From NCBI GenBank assembly GCA_963781495.1, contig CAWAFX010000002.1, forward strand, positions 124,001 through 188,000: a DNA stretch of 64,000 nucleotides, in the 5' to 3' direction. The position numbers were made by a program, and so were the translations under genes. Positions 15,807 to 24,312 of the stretch are shown piece by piece. Origin of the DNA: Mayfieldus sp963781495 (GTDB lineage: Bacteria; Actinomycetota; Thermoleophilia; Solirubrobacterales; 70-9). The number at the start of each line of letters is the position of its first letter. Position 1 is the first letter of the stretch. The notes beneath the pieces are model-generated. The model saw nothing but the letters and a program-made list of their open reading frames with translations, had not been told where the DNA came from and did no database searches.

Positions 15807-18101
15807 TCAGGCGGCACTGGCCAGGGCATGCCTGGCTTCGAGCGGAGGCTCCGCGAGCGCCGCCCGGTAGCCGGCGGCCAGCTGCCCGATCGCCGTCTCC
15901 CAGGGGCGGCTGCGGGCAGCTTCCAGGGCCGCCGTCGCAAGCCGGCGCCGCTGCGGCGGCGAAGAGGCGAGCAGCAGCAGGGCCCCGGCGAGCCGCTCCG
16001 AGTCGGCCGGGCAGAGCAGCCCGGTCTCGCGGTCGGCTATCAACGATGCGGGGCCGCCCTCGGCGACGGCGACCGCCGGCAGGCCGCTTGCCTGCGCCTC
16101 GACGATCGCCTGGCCGTAGGTGTCGGTGCTGCTGCAGAACAGAAAGACGTCGCAGCTCGCGTAGACGCGCGCCAGCTCCTCGCCGCCGAGCCAGCCGAGG
16201 AAGCTGGCCTGATCGCCGAGTTGGGCCCGCAGCTGGGCCTCCTCGGGGCCGCCGCCGGCGAGCAGCAGGTGCAGCCGGGGGTCGATCCGGCGGGCGCGCA
16301 GAAACGACTCGGCAAGCAGGTCGACCCCCTTCTCCTTCGTCAGCCGGCCCGCGTAGAGCACCCGCAGCTCGCCGGGTAGGCCCGCGGGATCGCGGCGGCC
16401 GGGGTTGAAGCGATCGGTGTCGACGCCGCGCTGCCAGCGGCCGATCCGCCGCGCTTCGACCCCCATCGCGGTCAGGCTGCGATCAGCGGCGGGCCCTGGG
16501 GAGAGGACCCGCGTGCAGGCGCGGAAGAGAACGCCGAGTGCCAGCTGGACACCCCCGGCCAGTCCCTCGTCGCCGGTCCGCAATGCCGTGTATGAGGCGA
16601 AGTCGGTGTGGTGGCTGGCGACTATCGGCAGTCCCATGATCCGGGCGACCAAACCGGCCGCGAGACAGGAGGGGCCCGGCGAGGTCAGGTGGACGGCGTC
16701 GTAGCGGCCCTCGGCCAGGACGTCGACCACGGCCGGAAGGTCGGGGAAGCCGAGTCGCAGCCCCTCGTAGAAGGGAACCTCGACCTCGGCGGCGGCCGGA
16801 AGCCGGCGGTCGACGTGCGGGTCGGTGCCGATCACCTCGACCTCGAAGCCCGGCACCCCTCGCTCGCGCAGTTGCTCGAGGGTGTGGGTCACGCCGTGCA
16901 TCGAGGCGATCCCGTCGGCGACGATGGCGATCCGGGGCGGCTCTCCGTCGCGCCCCGCGAGCTTTGCCTTCTCGGAGGCGAGGAAGGCCCCCGCCGGCAC
17001 GTAGGGAATGATCGGCAGGCAGGCGGCAAAGAGCTGCGCCGCGGCGGCGCCGTACTCGCCGCGGCTGATCGCCTCGGCGCCGGATGCAACCGCCTCGCCA
17101 AGGGCGCGCTCGTGGATCCGCCGCGCCCGCCGCGCGAGCTCGCCGTGGCTGAAGTTCTCGGCCTGCATCAGGGCGATCAGCTCATGCCCGCTCTGGATTC
17201 CCATCGAGGCGAGCCAGCCGGCAAGCAGCGCGTGGGCATGCTCGGGACCGAGGTCGAGGCTGTCGCCGCCGCTGCGGTCGCCCCCCTCGCTCATCACCCG
17301 CTCGGCGATCTTCAACACCGAGGCGGGGTCCGGCCCAGGCTTGCCGTGGCCGTTGGCGCCCGGCTGCGCCGCCGCCGCAGCCTCGGCGCGGATCCCGAGC
17401 GCGATCGCCGCGTGGGCCCATTTTGCGGCGCTGCCCTGCTTGCCGCAGGCCTCGGCTTCTCCGGCCCGGAGGTGGCGCAGAAACTCTTCCGGCGTGTCTG
17501 CCGTCGGCGTCTCGGTGAAGGTGCGGCCGATGTCGACCCCGGCGTGGTCGTCGGAGCCGCCGATCCCCGTACCGCCCTGGGTATCGATGTAGACCGCGGC
17601 CGGCATGTTGAGCTCCCGGGCCCGGGAGCCGTTGCGGACCTCCCAGATCGGAAACAGCTCGGCGAGGCGGCGGCGGTGGCGATGCTGCAGCGGCTGCTCG
17701 ACCGAGTAGAAGGGATGGGCCAGGGCGCAGGTGATTTCGCGCCGGTGCAGATAGGCGGCGCATGCCTCGACGTCACCGGAGTGGGCCTGCAGCCACTCGT
17801 GGTCGTCGGGCGTGATCCCGTAACAGAGCACGTGCACGGCGTGCGGCTCGCCCGCGAACCAGGCCGTGAGCTCCTCGGAGATGAAGCAGTCCTCGCGATC
17901 GGCGAGCTCGAGACAGCCCTCGATCGTGTCGTGATCGGTGATCGTCACGAAGTCCATCCCGCGCCTCTTGGCGAGCTCGTAGACCTCGCCCGGCGCAGTG
18001 GCGCACTCCGGCAGTCCCAGCGAGCGCTGGACGCCGAGCTTGGAGCGCTCCGAAGCGGTCGAGTGGCAGTGCAGGTCGACCTTGGCGGTCGTAGAGGTCA
18101 T
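15807..18101 (-). CDS. PHP-domain / GT4 glycosyltransferase fusion
   Basis: A 764-residue two-domain protein. Residues 1-235 are a PHP phosphoesterase domain: DLHCHST (metal ligands His11, His13), TDHDT (Asp56, His57), LAHPF (His129) and GGSDDHAG (Asp184, His186). A helical linker (236-388) follows. Residues 389-764 are a GT4 (GT-B) transferase: IAIVADG, SHHTDFASY, YAGRLTKEKG, and the nucleotide-sugar motif TYGQAIVEAQASGLP. The GT4 half resembles GDP-mannose- and UDP-sugar-using glycolipid transferases of the SqdX/PimB type. A four-unit PHO-box-like array lies about 60-100 bp upstream, so expression on phosphate starvation is likely. The start ATG 18101 is preceded by GAGGGGAC. Confidence 0.88.
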   Translation of the reverse strand: MTSTTAKVDLHCHSTASERSKLGVQRSLGLPECATAPGEVYELAKRRGMDFVTITDHDTIEGCLELADREDCFISEELTAWFAGEPHAVHVLCYGITPDDHEWLQAHSGDVEACAAYLHRREITCALAHPFYSVEQPLQHRHRRRLAELFPIWEVRNGSRARELNMPAAVYIDTQGGTGIGGSDDHAGVDIGRTFTETPTADTPEEFLRHLRAGEAEACGKQGSAAKWAHAAIALGIRAEAAAAAQPGANGHGKPGPDPASVLKIAERVMSEGGDRSGGDSLDLGPEHAHALLAGWLASMGIQSGHELIALMQAENFSHGELARRARRIHERALGEAVASGAEAISRGEYGAAAAQLFAACLPIIPYVPAGAFLASEKAKLAGRDGEPPRIAIVADGIASMHGVTHTLEQLRERGVPGFEVEVIGTDPHVDRRLPAAAEVEVPFYEGLRLGFPDLPAVVDVLAEGRYDAVHLTSPGPSCLAAGLVARIMGLPIVASHHTDFASYTALRTGDEGLAGGVQLALGVLFRACTRVLSPGPAADRSLTAMGVEARRIGRWQRGVDTDRFNPGRRDPAGLPGELRVLYAGRLTKEKGVDLLAESFLRARRIDPRLHLLLAGGGPEEAQLRAQLGDQASFLGWLGGEELARVYASCDVFLFCSSTDTYGQAIVEAQASGLPAVAVAEGGPASLIADRETGLLCPADSERLAGALLLLASSPPQRRRLATAALEAARSRPWETAIGQLAAGYRAALAEPPLEARHALASAA

Positions 18102-18162
18102 CGGTGTCCCCTCTCGTATTCGTTGCTGTCGCCACCAGCTTCCCCGCAGCTTGCGGGAATCC

Positions 18163-18202
18163 GGTTAACGGGTGGGGAACGGCTGGTGAAGGGACTGTGA
18201 AG
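18163..18202 (-). promoter_or_regulatory. PHO-box-like array, four units at 11-nt spacing
   Basis: On the + strand four 7-mers start exactly 11 nt apart: GGTTAAC (18163), GGGGAAC (18174), GGTGAAG (18185) and TGTGAAG (18196). Read on the strand of the PHP-GT4 gene these are CTTCACA, CTTCACC, GTTCCCC and GTTAACC, matching the GTTCACC-type unit of actinobacterial PhoP/RegX3 sites. The array overlaps the end of the upstream CHAD gene. Confidence 0.7.
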
Positions 18203-18776
18203 GCGCCTTGGGCCGGCGCTCGGCCTCGGGCAGCTTCGCCTCCACCGCGCTCTCGAGCTCGGCCCAGACCGCCCTGCCGCCCTGCGTCTGCCAGGAGTCG
18301 CGGAAGCGCTCGAAGAGCAGCGAGCGCCGCGCCCGCAGGTGCACCGCGAGCAGCTCGAGGCCACGATAGGCAGCACGGTTGGGAGCTTCGGCGACCAGCC
18401 CCGGCTCGAGGTCGTCGGCGCCGCCGGACCTCAGCAGCACCGCGCGGACGTCATCGGCCCGCAGGCGCTCGATCTCGTCCAGGACCCGGGGCAGCATCAC
18501 GTCGCAGTCGTGGATCTCGCCCAGCAGGTCCTGAAGCTCGCGGGCGCGCCGGCGGGCGGCATCGGCCGGCTTGCCGAAGCAGAAGCCCGTCACTTCGATC
18601 ACGTAGCGCAGCCGCTTGGCGGCGATCCGCATGTCGTGCTGGGCGACGGTCGCGTCGGTGGACAGTGCCGCGGGCGCGAAGGAGCAGAGCTCCTGCAGGC
18701 GGGCGCGGATGATCCGGGCCGCATTGCGGTCCAGGGGCCCCGCCGGATCGAGCTTGGCGACCTTGCGCGCCTTCAT
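18165..18776 (-). CDS. CHAD-domain protein (second of a tandem pair)
   Basis: A 203-residue helical CHAD-domain protein. The conserved core is AQHDMRIAAKRLRYVIEV, with the His and regularly spaced Arg/Lys that bind polyphosphate in characterised CHAD domains, followed by LQDLLGEIHDCDV. It overlaps the upstream CHAD gene by 4 bp (ATGA), so the pair is translationally coupled. Neighbouring ppk and ppx support a role at polyphosphate granules. Its last 37 bp contain part of the PHO-box-like array of the next gene. Confidence 0.85.
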   Translation of the reverse strand: MKARKVAKLDPAGPLDRNAARIIRARLQELCSFAPAALSTDATVAQHDMRIAAKRLRYVIEVTGFCFGKPADAARRRARELQDLLGEIHDCDVMLPRVLDEIERLRADDVRAVLLRSGGADDLEPGLVAEAPNRAAYRGLELLAVHLRARRSLLFERFRDSWQTQGGRAVWAELESAVEAKLPEAERRPKAPSQSLHQPFPTR

Positions 18777-19258
18777 GCCGCCCTCCGCTCCGCCGCCGCC
18801 GCCAGCGCCCCGATCTCCTCGCGCAGGTCGGCCAGTCTCCGCTGGCCGACGAACGGCGCCAGCCGGTCGTTGGCCAGCGTCTGTTCGTCGCGCAGGCGGT
18901 CGATGATCACCAGCACGCCGTGGCGGTCAGCCGCGGTCAGCTTCTCGCCGAAGTCGACCAGTGCCGCGATCGAGACATCGCGGTCGCGGCGCGCGCCGAG
19001 AGCGTCGGCGATCGCCTTGACCTCCTTCAGCGCCGCCCGGAAGCGCTTGCGGGGAAAGCAGGGCTCGAAGACCTCCATCGCCGCGCGCAGGCGGCGGCTG
19101 GCAACCCGCATGTCGTGCAGACCCTCGATCTTGCCCACGTCGAGCGCCTCGCTCGAGTACTCGAGCAGCTCGTCGGCGCGGGCGCTGACCACCCGCGCCG
19201 CGACGCTCCCGAAGGAATCGTCGCTGTGCAGACCCAGCACGTCGCGCGCCTTGGCCAT
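18773..19258 (-). CDS. CHAD-domain protein (first of a tandem pair)
   Basis: A 161-residue CHAD-domain protein with the core motif GLHDMRVASRRLRAAMEVFEP and the later LGARRDRDVSIAAL. The basic helices should bind polyphosphate. It is shorter than the second CHAD protein, and together the two may form one composite binding surface; CHAD folds are usually two pseudo-symmetric four-helix bundles. An HD-hydrolase gene ends 15 bp upstream on the same strand. Confidence 0.85.
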   Translation of the reverse strand: MAKARDVLGLHSDDSFGSVAARVVSARADELLEYSSEALDVGKIEGLHDMRVASRRLRAAMEVFEPCFPRKRFRAALKEVKAIADALGARRDRDVSIAALVDFGEKLTAADRHGVLVIIDRLRDEQTLANDRLAPFVGQRRLADLREEIGALAAAAERRAA

Positions 19259-19273
19259 GGACGTAAGGCTATT

Positions 19274-19807
19274 TCAGCCGCGGCCGTCGACCAAGCGGTC
19301 CAGCTCTTCCCGCAATTGAGCAAGGAACGGAAGGTCGGGATGGGTCTCGCAGAGCGTCCTCAGGGTCTGGCGGTAGTGCTCGAGCTTCTGCGCGGGAACC
19401 TCCTCCGGGCCAGCCAGGCCCTTGGTCGTCGCAAGCTTGTCGGCGCCGTAGATCGCCGCCGCGCGGCGGTCGTGGCTGACCCTGGAGCGGTGCTCGGCCT
19501 TGCGCGCCTCGTAGGGCTCGATGCCGGCGTCCTCGGTCATCTCGGCTACCAGGCCGGCTACGTCGGGTCCGAAGCGGTCCGAGATCGTGCCGACGTCGAG
19601 GGCGGTGTCCTCGACGACGTCGTGCAGCAGGGCCGCGGCGACCACGTGCTCGTCGAAGCCGTTGTCCTGCAGAACCGTTGCGACGGCGACCGGATGCTCG
19701 ATCTCGGTATCCCCCTCGCGGGCCGGACCATGGTGGGCCGAGCGCGCGAGCTCATAGGCGCCGCGCAGAAAGTCGGACTCGGCAACGAAGTCAGGTGGCT
19801 CCCGCAT
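19274..19807 (-). CDS. Small HD-domain hydrolase of the SpoT/MESH1 type
   Basis: A 177-residue stand-alone HD protein. The motifs match the hydrolase half of RelA/SpoT proteins: His in TEIEHPVAVATVLQ, the HD pair in AALLHDVVEDT, and a later DKLATTKGL in the place of the conserved ADKLHN. There is no synthetase domain, so it could be a small alarmone hydrolase removing the 3' pyrophosphate of (p)ppGpp. The substrate is inferred from family resemblance only. Its position between CHAD genes and ppx is notable because ppGpp inhibits Ppx in well-studied bacteria. Confidence 0.75.
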   Translation of the reverse strand: MREPPDFVAESDFLRGAYELARSAHHGPAREGDTEIEHPVAVATVLQDNGFDEHVVAAALLHDVVEDTALDVGTISDRFGPDVAGLVAEMTEDAGIEPYEARKAEHRSRVSHDRRAAAIYGADKLATTKGLAGPEEVPAQKLEHYRQTLRTLCETHPDLPFLAQLREELDRLVDGRG

Positions 19808-19826
19808 TGGCGCCCGCGGGGGGAGG

Positions 19827-20753
19827 CTAGGCGGCGAGCTTCTGGCGCGGGCCGTCGTTGATGCTGCCGTTGAGCAGGTCGAGGATGATGCCCTCGCGCA
19901 GGCCGCCCTTGCCGATCTGCAGCGGCTGGCCGAGCAGCTCGGAGATCTTCTCCAGCAGCAGCACGCCGGTGGGCAGGATCCGCACCCGGCGCGGATCGAG
20001 CTCGAAGCGCCGCGCGACCTCGTCGATCGGGTCTCCCGAGAGCACCCGCACCCCCCGCTCCAGGGTCTCGTACTCGAGCACGGCGCCGACCAGGCGCCGC
20101 ATCGAGGTGGCGCTGCCGCCGACCGCGACCGCCTGGTCGGGCTGCTCGACCTCGATCCCCTCGAAGAAGTCGTTGATGAAGTCGCGCACCTTGCGCAGCT
20201 CCGAAGCCGAGGGCGGATCGCCCTTCAGCAGCTCGTCGGCAAGGGCGCCGGAGCCGATCGGAAACGAGTGCACCTTGTCGGCCCCCTCGGCCACCGTCCC
20301 GAGGACGATCTCGCTCGAGCCGCCGCCGACGTCGACGACCGCGATGCGGCCCTCGGCGCGATGACCGAGCGTCTTGGTGGCGCCGAGGAAGGCCAGCCGG
20401 CCCTCCTCTTCCTCGTCGAGCACCTCGATCTCAACGCCGGATACCTCGCCGACCGCCTGCACGACCTCGTCGCGATTGCGCGACTCGCGGATCGCCGCCG
20501 TCGCCACCGCCTTGATCACCTCGGCCCCGAGCTCCTCTGCCAGGCGCACCTGGGTCGCGACGACCTCGCCGACCTCGTGGATCATCGCCTGCTCGATCGT
20601 GCCGTCCTTGCCGGTCGCCTTGCCTACACGCGTGTAGGCGCGCTGCTCCATGACCTTGTTCAGCTGACCCTCGCGCGGCTCGGCAACGAGCACGCGCGTC
20701 GTGTTCGAGCCGATGTCGATTGCGGCGCAGAGCATCGAGGCGGGGTCTTTCAT
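19827..20753 (-). CDS. ppx: Exopolyphosphatase, Ppx/GppA family (short form)
   Basis: A 308-residue ASKHA-fold phosphatase consisting only of the two ATPase-like domains. Visible motifs are AAIDIGSNTTRVLVAE (phosphate 1), VVDVGGGSSEIVLG (phosphate 2), and the catalytic Glu region around ATAAIRESRN. It processively releases phosphate from polyphosphate, or converts pppGpp to ppGpp; the short form resembles actinobacterial Ppx1. An inner ATG (MLCAAID) is an alternative start. It faces a divergent TIM-barrel gene across a 104-bp spacer with a PHO-box-like array. Confidence 0.9.
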   Translation of the reverse strand: MKDPASMLCAAIDIGSNTTRVLVAEPREGQLNKVMEQRAYTRVGKATGKDGTIEQAMIHEVGEVVATQVRLAEELGAEVIKAVATAAIRESRNRDEVVQAVGEVSGVEIEVLDEEEEGRLAFLGATKTLGHRAEGRIAVVDVGGGSSEIVLGTVAEGADKVHSFPIGSGALADELLKGDPPSASELRKVRDFINDFFEGIEVEQPDQAVAVGGSATSMRRLVGAVLEYETLERGVRVLSGDPIDEVARRFELDPRRVRILPTGVLLLEKISELLGQPLQIGKGGLREGIILDLLNGSINDGPRQKLAA

Positions 20754-20794
20754 GATCTCAGAGGAAACGGATGCCCGATCCGCTTACTGGACCC

Positions 20795-20827
20795 GTAAAC
20801 ACCTCGTTTACAGGGATTTCACGCAAT
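20795..20827 (+). promoter_or_regulatory. PHO-box-like array between ppx and the TIM-barrel gene
   Basis: GTTTAC at 20806 and TTTCAC at 20817 are spaced 11 nt, and GTAAAC at 20795 stands 11 nt before the first. GTAAAC and GTTTAC also form a 6+5+6 inverted repeat, so an ordinary dimeric operator is the alternative reading. The orientation favours the forward gene, whose start is 30 bp away. Confidence 0.5.
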
Positions 20828-20857
20828 ATTGACTCCAGGCCGGGCGTCCTGCGGAAA

Positions 20858-21742
20858 ATGCGGACAGAAGTGACCGCGGATGCACCTCATGGCCGATTTG
20901 GTCTCAACGTCCCCCAGGGATGGTGGCCGGCGGCCCCGCTGCTGAAGGGAATCGAGGCCGGCGGCTTCGGATGGGTCCAGATTCCGTCGCCCCCGCAGTC
21001 GATTCTCGCCAGCCGGCGCGACTGCCAGACCTTTGCCCACGCCACCGCAGCGGCACTGCAGACGACCGAGCTGGAGGCGATTGTCCACGCGCCGACCGGC
21101 CTGCGCGCCGGCTCGGCGCGCGCAGACCGCAGCTTCTACGGGCTGCTCGAGTTCGCGGCCGGGATCGGGGCCCGGATCGTCGTCTACCACGCCCGCGACC
21201 TCCCCGACGAGCCAGCCAGCCAGGATCCGCAGCTCGCCGAGACGCGCTCGCTGGGGCGGCTCGCTGCCCGCGCCGACCAGCTCGGCATCCTGATCGCGCT
21301 CGAGAATCTGGCCCCCTTCTATCCCGGACCCGAGCACCTCTCGCACACGCCGATGGTGCTGCGCACGCTCGTGCACCGGCTCAGCTCGCCTGCGCTCGGC
21401 CTCTGCCTCGACCTCGGGCACGCCCACGTGGTCAGCGACTTGCGCCACTCCGACCTCGCCGAGCTGATCGAGCCGGTGCTGGACTGCGTCGCGCTCTTCC
21501 ACCTCCACGACAACCTCGGCGCCCGCCGGGGAGCACCTCCGGCCCCAGAGCTGGACCCGCTCTGCCTCGACCTGCACCTGGCGCCGGGCCGCGGGACGCT
21601 TCCCTGGGCTGAGCTGGCGCCGTGGCTCCACGATCACGCCGCTCCGCTGATGCTCGAGGTCCATCCCCCCCACCGCGGTACCCCGGACGAACTGTTCGCC
21701 GCAGCCGGCGAAAAGCTGGGGGCTGCGACCGTCCCTGCCTAG
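20858..21742 (+). CDS. Xylose-isomerase-like TIM-barrel protein
   Basis: A 294-residue protein of the sugar phosphate isomerase/epimerase (AP endonuclease 2) superfamily. Motifs include FAAGIGARIVVYHAR, LIALENLAPF (metal-binding Glu), LGLCLDLGHAHV (Asp and His ligands), LFHLHDN and LMLEVHPP at the barrel's end, so the metal site looks complete. No substrate can be assigned. ATG 20858 is the first Met before the conserved barrel. The gene lies between ppx and the pst-phoU cluster, immediately after a PHO-box-like array, which hints at phosphate-linked expression. Confidence 0.75.
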   Translation: MRTEVTADAPHGRFGLNVPQGWWPAAPLLKGIEAGGFGWVQIPSPPQSILASRRDCQTFAHATAAALQTTELEAIVHAPTGLRAGSARADRSFYGLLEFAAGIGARIVVYHARDLPDEPASQDPQLAETRSLGRLAARADQLGILIALENLAPFYPGPEHLSHTPMVLRTLVHRLSSPALGLCLDLGHAHVVSDLRHSDLAELIEPVLDCVALFHLHDNLGARRGAPPAPELDPLCLDLHLAPGRGTLPWAELAPWLHDHAAPLMLEVHPPHRGTPDELFAAAGEKLGAATVPA

Positions 21743-21763
21743 GGCTTCTCCGCGACCGGAACG

Positions 21764-22471
21764 CTATTGCGGCGCCTCGACCGGCGCCAGGCCGGGGCGC
21801 GAGGCGTCCTCGAACTCCTGGAACAGCCCTGTGACCACATAGGCGACCTGCTCGCCGATGTCGACGGCATTGTCACCGATCCGCTCCAGCGAGCGGGCCG
21901 CGAGCATCATCGTCATCGCCCATTCGCGGCGGTCGGGTTCGTCGCCGATCTGGATCGCGAGCCGGAAGCATTCGCGATTGAGGTTGTCGACGACGTCGTC
22001 CTGGCGCACCAGGTCACGAGCCATGTCGACATCGCGGTCCGCGAACGCGCGCTTGGACTGGTTGATCAGGGTCCGGGACTGCTTGCCCATCATCACGATC
22101 CGCTTCAGCATCTCTTCGTCGATCGGAGGCTCGGTGCCCGAGAGGGGGATCAGCTTGGCGATGTTCACGCACTGGTCGCCCATCCGCTCGATGCTCTTCA
22201 TCACGTGCAGCAGGGCCGAGATCAGCCGCAGATCGGTGGCCACCGGCGACTGCGTGGCGAGCATGGTGATCAGCTCCTGGTGGACCTCCAGGTAGCGGCC
22301 GTCGATTCGGTCGTCGTCGGCGATCACCAGCTCGGCGAGCTCGATGTCGGCGTGCTCGGCCGCCTCGAGGGTACGGTCGAGCGCCGTGACCACCATGTCC
22401 AGGCCCTCCAGGCCGCGCTGCTCGAGGGTCGCAAGATCCTCCCGGTACTGGACTCTTGTCTGGTCGTGCAT
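21764..22471 (-). CDS. phoU: Phosphate uptake regulator PhoU
   Basis: A 235-residue two-repeat helical protein. Metal-binding signatures of PhoU are present in both halves: a region with IERMGDQCVNIAKL in repeat 1 and LERIGDNAVDIGEQVAYVVTG in repeat 2. PhoU restrains the Pst transporter and the PhoR-type sensor when phosphate is plentiful. Its start overlaps the pstB stop (TGATG). The last 15 residues are a Pro/Ala tail beyond the family length. Confidence 0.93.
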   Translation of the reverse strand: MHDQTRVQYREDLATLEQRGLEGLDMVVTALDRTLEAAEHADIELAELVIADDDRIDGRYLEVHQELITMLATQSPVATDLRLISALLHVMKSIERMGDQCVNIAKLIPLSGTEPPIDEEMLKRIVMMGKQSRTLINQSKRAFADRDVDMARDLVRQDDVVDNLNRECFRLAIQIGDEPDRREWAMTMMLAARSLERIGDNAVDIGEQVAYVVTGLFQEFEDASRPGLAPVEAPQ

Positions 22472-23370
22472 CAGCCGAACTTCCCGGTCACGTACTGCTC
22501 GGTACGGTCGTCGTCGGGGTTGGTGAACATCTTCTCCGTCTCGCCGACTTCGATCATCTCGCCGTTGAGCATGAACGCGGTGGTGTCGGCGACCCGCGCC
22601 GCCTGCTGCATGTTGTGGGTGACGATCACGATCGTGACCCGGCTCTTGAGCTCTCCGATCAGCTCCTCGATCCGCAGGGTTGCCACTGGATCGAGAGCCG
22701 AGCAGGGCTCGTCCATCAGGATCACCTCGGGGTCCACCGCCAGCGCCCGCGCGATGCAGAGGCGCTGCTGCTGGCCGCCGGAGAGACCGCCGCCGGCCTT
22801 GCCGAGCCGGTCCTTGACCTCGTCCCAGAGGCCGGCGCCGCGCAGCGCCTCCTCGGCCTTCTCATCCATCTCGCCACGCGGCGCGCCGCCCAGCCGAAGG
22901 CCTGCGGTGACGTTGTCGATGATCGACATCGTGGGGAACGGATTGGGCTTCTGGAAGACCATCCCGATCGAGCGCCGCACGGCGACTACATCGACGTTCG
23001 AGGCATAGAGGTCGAATCCATCAAGCAACACCTCGCCCTCGGCACGGGCACTTGGGATTTCCTCGTGCATGCGGTTGATGCAGCGCACCATCGTCGACTT
23101 GCCGCAGCCCGACGGTCCGATGATCGCCGTGACGACGCCAGAGTAGAACCTGAGGTCCACGCCCCTTACGGCATGGTTCGAGCCGTAGTACGCATGCAGG
23201 CCCTTGAGCTCGATCGTTCCGACGCCCCGGTCGACGTGGGATCGCGCGTCGCCCGCTTCGGACACCGCGATGTTGGGCGCAGCGCGTGGGGCCGTTTCGC
23301 CCCCTTCGCTCGAACTTTGCTGTGGTTGAGATTCGGGCACGATTGTCTCGTTTCGGGTCTGAGGGTTCAT
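22471..23370 (-). CDS. pstB: Phosphate ABC transporter ATP-binding protein
   Basis: A 299-residue ABC ATPase. Walker A is GPSGCGKST, the signature is LSGGQQQRLC, Walker B is VILMDEPCSALDP, and the Pst-specific YGSNHAVRGVDL precedes them. About 45 extra N-terminal residues (Gln/Ser/Glu-rich) are not part of the fold; the start may lie further in. The protein powers high-affinity phosphate import with PstA and PstC. It lies 37 bp after pstA. Confidence 0.95.
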   Translation of the reverse strand: MNPQTRNETIVPESQPQQSSSEGGETAPRAAPNIAVSEAGDARSHVDRGVGTIELKGLHAYYGSNHAVRGVDLRFYSGVVTAIIGPSGCGKSTMVRCINRMHEEIPSARAEGEVLLDGFDLYASNVDVVAVRRSIGMVFQKPNPFPTMSIIDNVTAGLRLGGAPRGEMDEKAEEALRGAGLWDEVKDRLGKAGGGLSGGQQQRLCIARALAVDPEVILMDEPCSALDPVATLRIEELIGELKSRVTIVIVTHNMQQAARVADTTAFMLNGEMIEVGETEKMFTNPDDDRTEQYVTGKFG

Positions 23371-23407
23371 CCTAGGGCTCCTTGCAAAGAACCTCGAGGC
23401 GGGGCAT

Positions 23408-24307
23408 TCACGATTGCATCCGCCTGCGGGAACGGGCGTGGAACGCTCTCGCGACCACGTTGAGAATCAGGACGAAGAGGATCAGCACGAGTGCCGCCGC
23501 CCACGCTTGATCGTGCGCCGCGGGGGCCGGTTGCTCAGAAAGGATGAAGATCGTCACCGGGAGGGAGGAAACGGCGTGGCTGACATCGGTGGAGACCGTG
23601 GCCGTGCCGAGCGAGCAGACGAAGAGGAGCGGCGCCGTCTCCCCTGCGACACGGGCGATGGCGAGAAGAGAGCCGGTCAGAAGCCCGCCCAACGCGGTCG
23701 GGAGCACGATGCGGAGGACTACCCGCCAGCGAGCCAATCCGAGCGCGTAGCCGGCTTCCTTGAGCGAGCTGGGAACGAGCTCGAGTACCTCTTGGGCCGT
23801 GCGGGCGACGATCGGAAGCATGATCACCGCCAATGCGATCGCTCCGGCTGTCGCGCTCTGTCCGTGGCCGAGGACCAAGAGTCCGAAGATGAATATCCCG
23901 ATCACGATCGTCGGGACTCCGGTGAGGATGTCGAGACCGAAGCGGACCACGTAGCTGAAGCGCGGTCCCGCGAACTCGGTGGTGTAGATCGCGACCAGCA
24001 ACCCGACCGGCACCGCCATCAGGGTCGCCATCCCGATCAGCAGCCCGGTTCCAACTATTGAATTGGCGATCCCGGAGCCAACGGCGCCGAACGTCTGGCC
24101 TGCACCGGAGTTCGTGAGAAAGCTCCAGCTGAGCGCCGACGCTCCGCGAATCGCGACCGACCCGACGACGGCGACCAGAACCGCAACCGCGAGCACGGTC
24201 GCGACGGTTGCGATCACCTCGACGAAGCGATTCTTGGACCTGCGCCAACGCAGGTTCTGGCTGGCCGCGACCAGCGGATGGACCTGCGTGCCGGCTCCTG
24301 CCTCCAT
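23408..24307 (-). CDS. pstA: Phosphate ABC transporter permease
   Basis: A 299-residue permease with six predicted membrane helices and the ABC-coupling (EAA) loop SSLKEAGYALGLARWRVVLRIVLPTALGG. A conserved VGLLVAIYTTEF and GVPTIVIGIF are typical of PstA. It forms the channel with PstC. The gene starts 5 bp after pstC ends. Confidence 0.95.
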   Translation of the reverse strand: MEAGAGTQVHPLVAASQNLRWRRSKNRFVEVIATVATVLAVAVLVAVVGSVAIRGASALSWSFLTNSGAGQTFGAVGSGIANSIVGTGLLIGMATLMAVPVGLLVAIYTTEFAGPRFSYVVRFGLDILTGVPTIVIGIFIFGLLVLGHGQSATAGAIALAVIMLPIVARTAQEVLELVPSSLKEAGYALGLARWRVVLRIVLPTALGGLLTGSLLAIARVAGETAPLLFVCSLGTATVSTDVSHAVSSLPVTIFILSEQPAPAAHDQAWAAALVLILFVLILNVVARAFHARSRRRMQS

Positions 24308-24312
24308 TCGAC

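Noticed and set aside
20795..20811. GTAAAC-N5-GTTTAC as a simple inverted-repeat operator
   Set aside because: The same bases fit an 11-nt direct-repeat series shared with five other sites, so I prefer the PHO-box reading and mention the palindrome only as an alternative.
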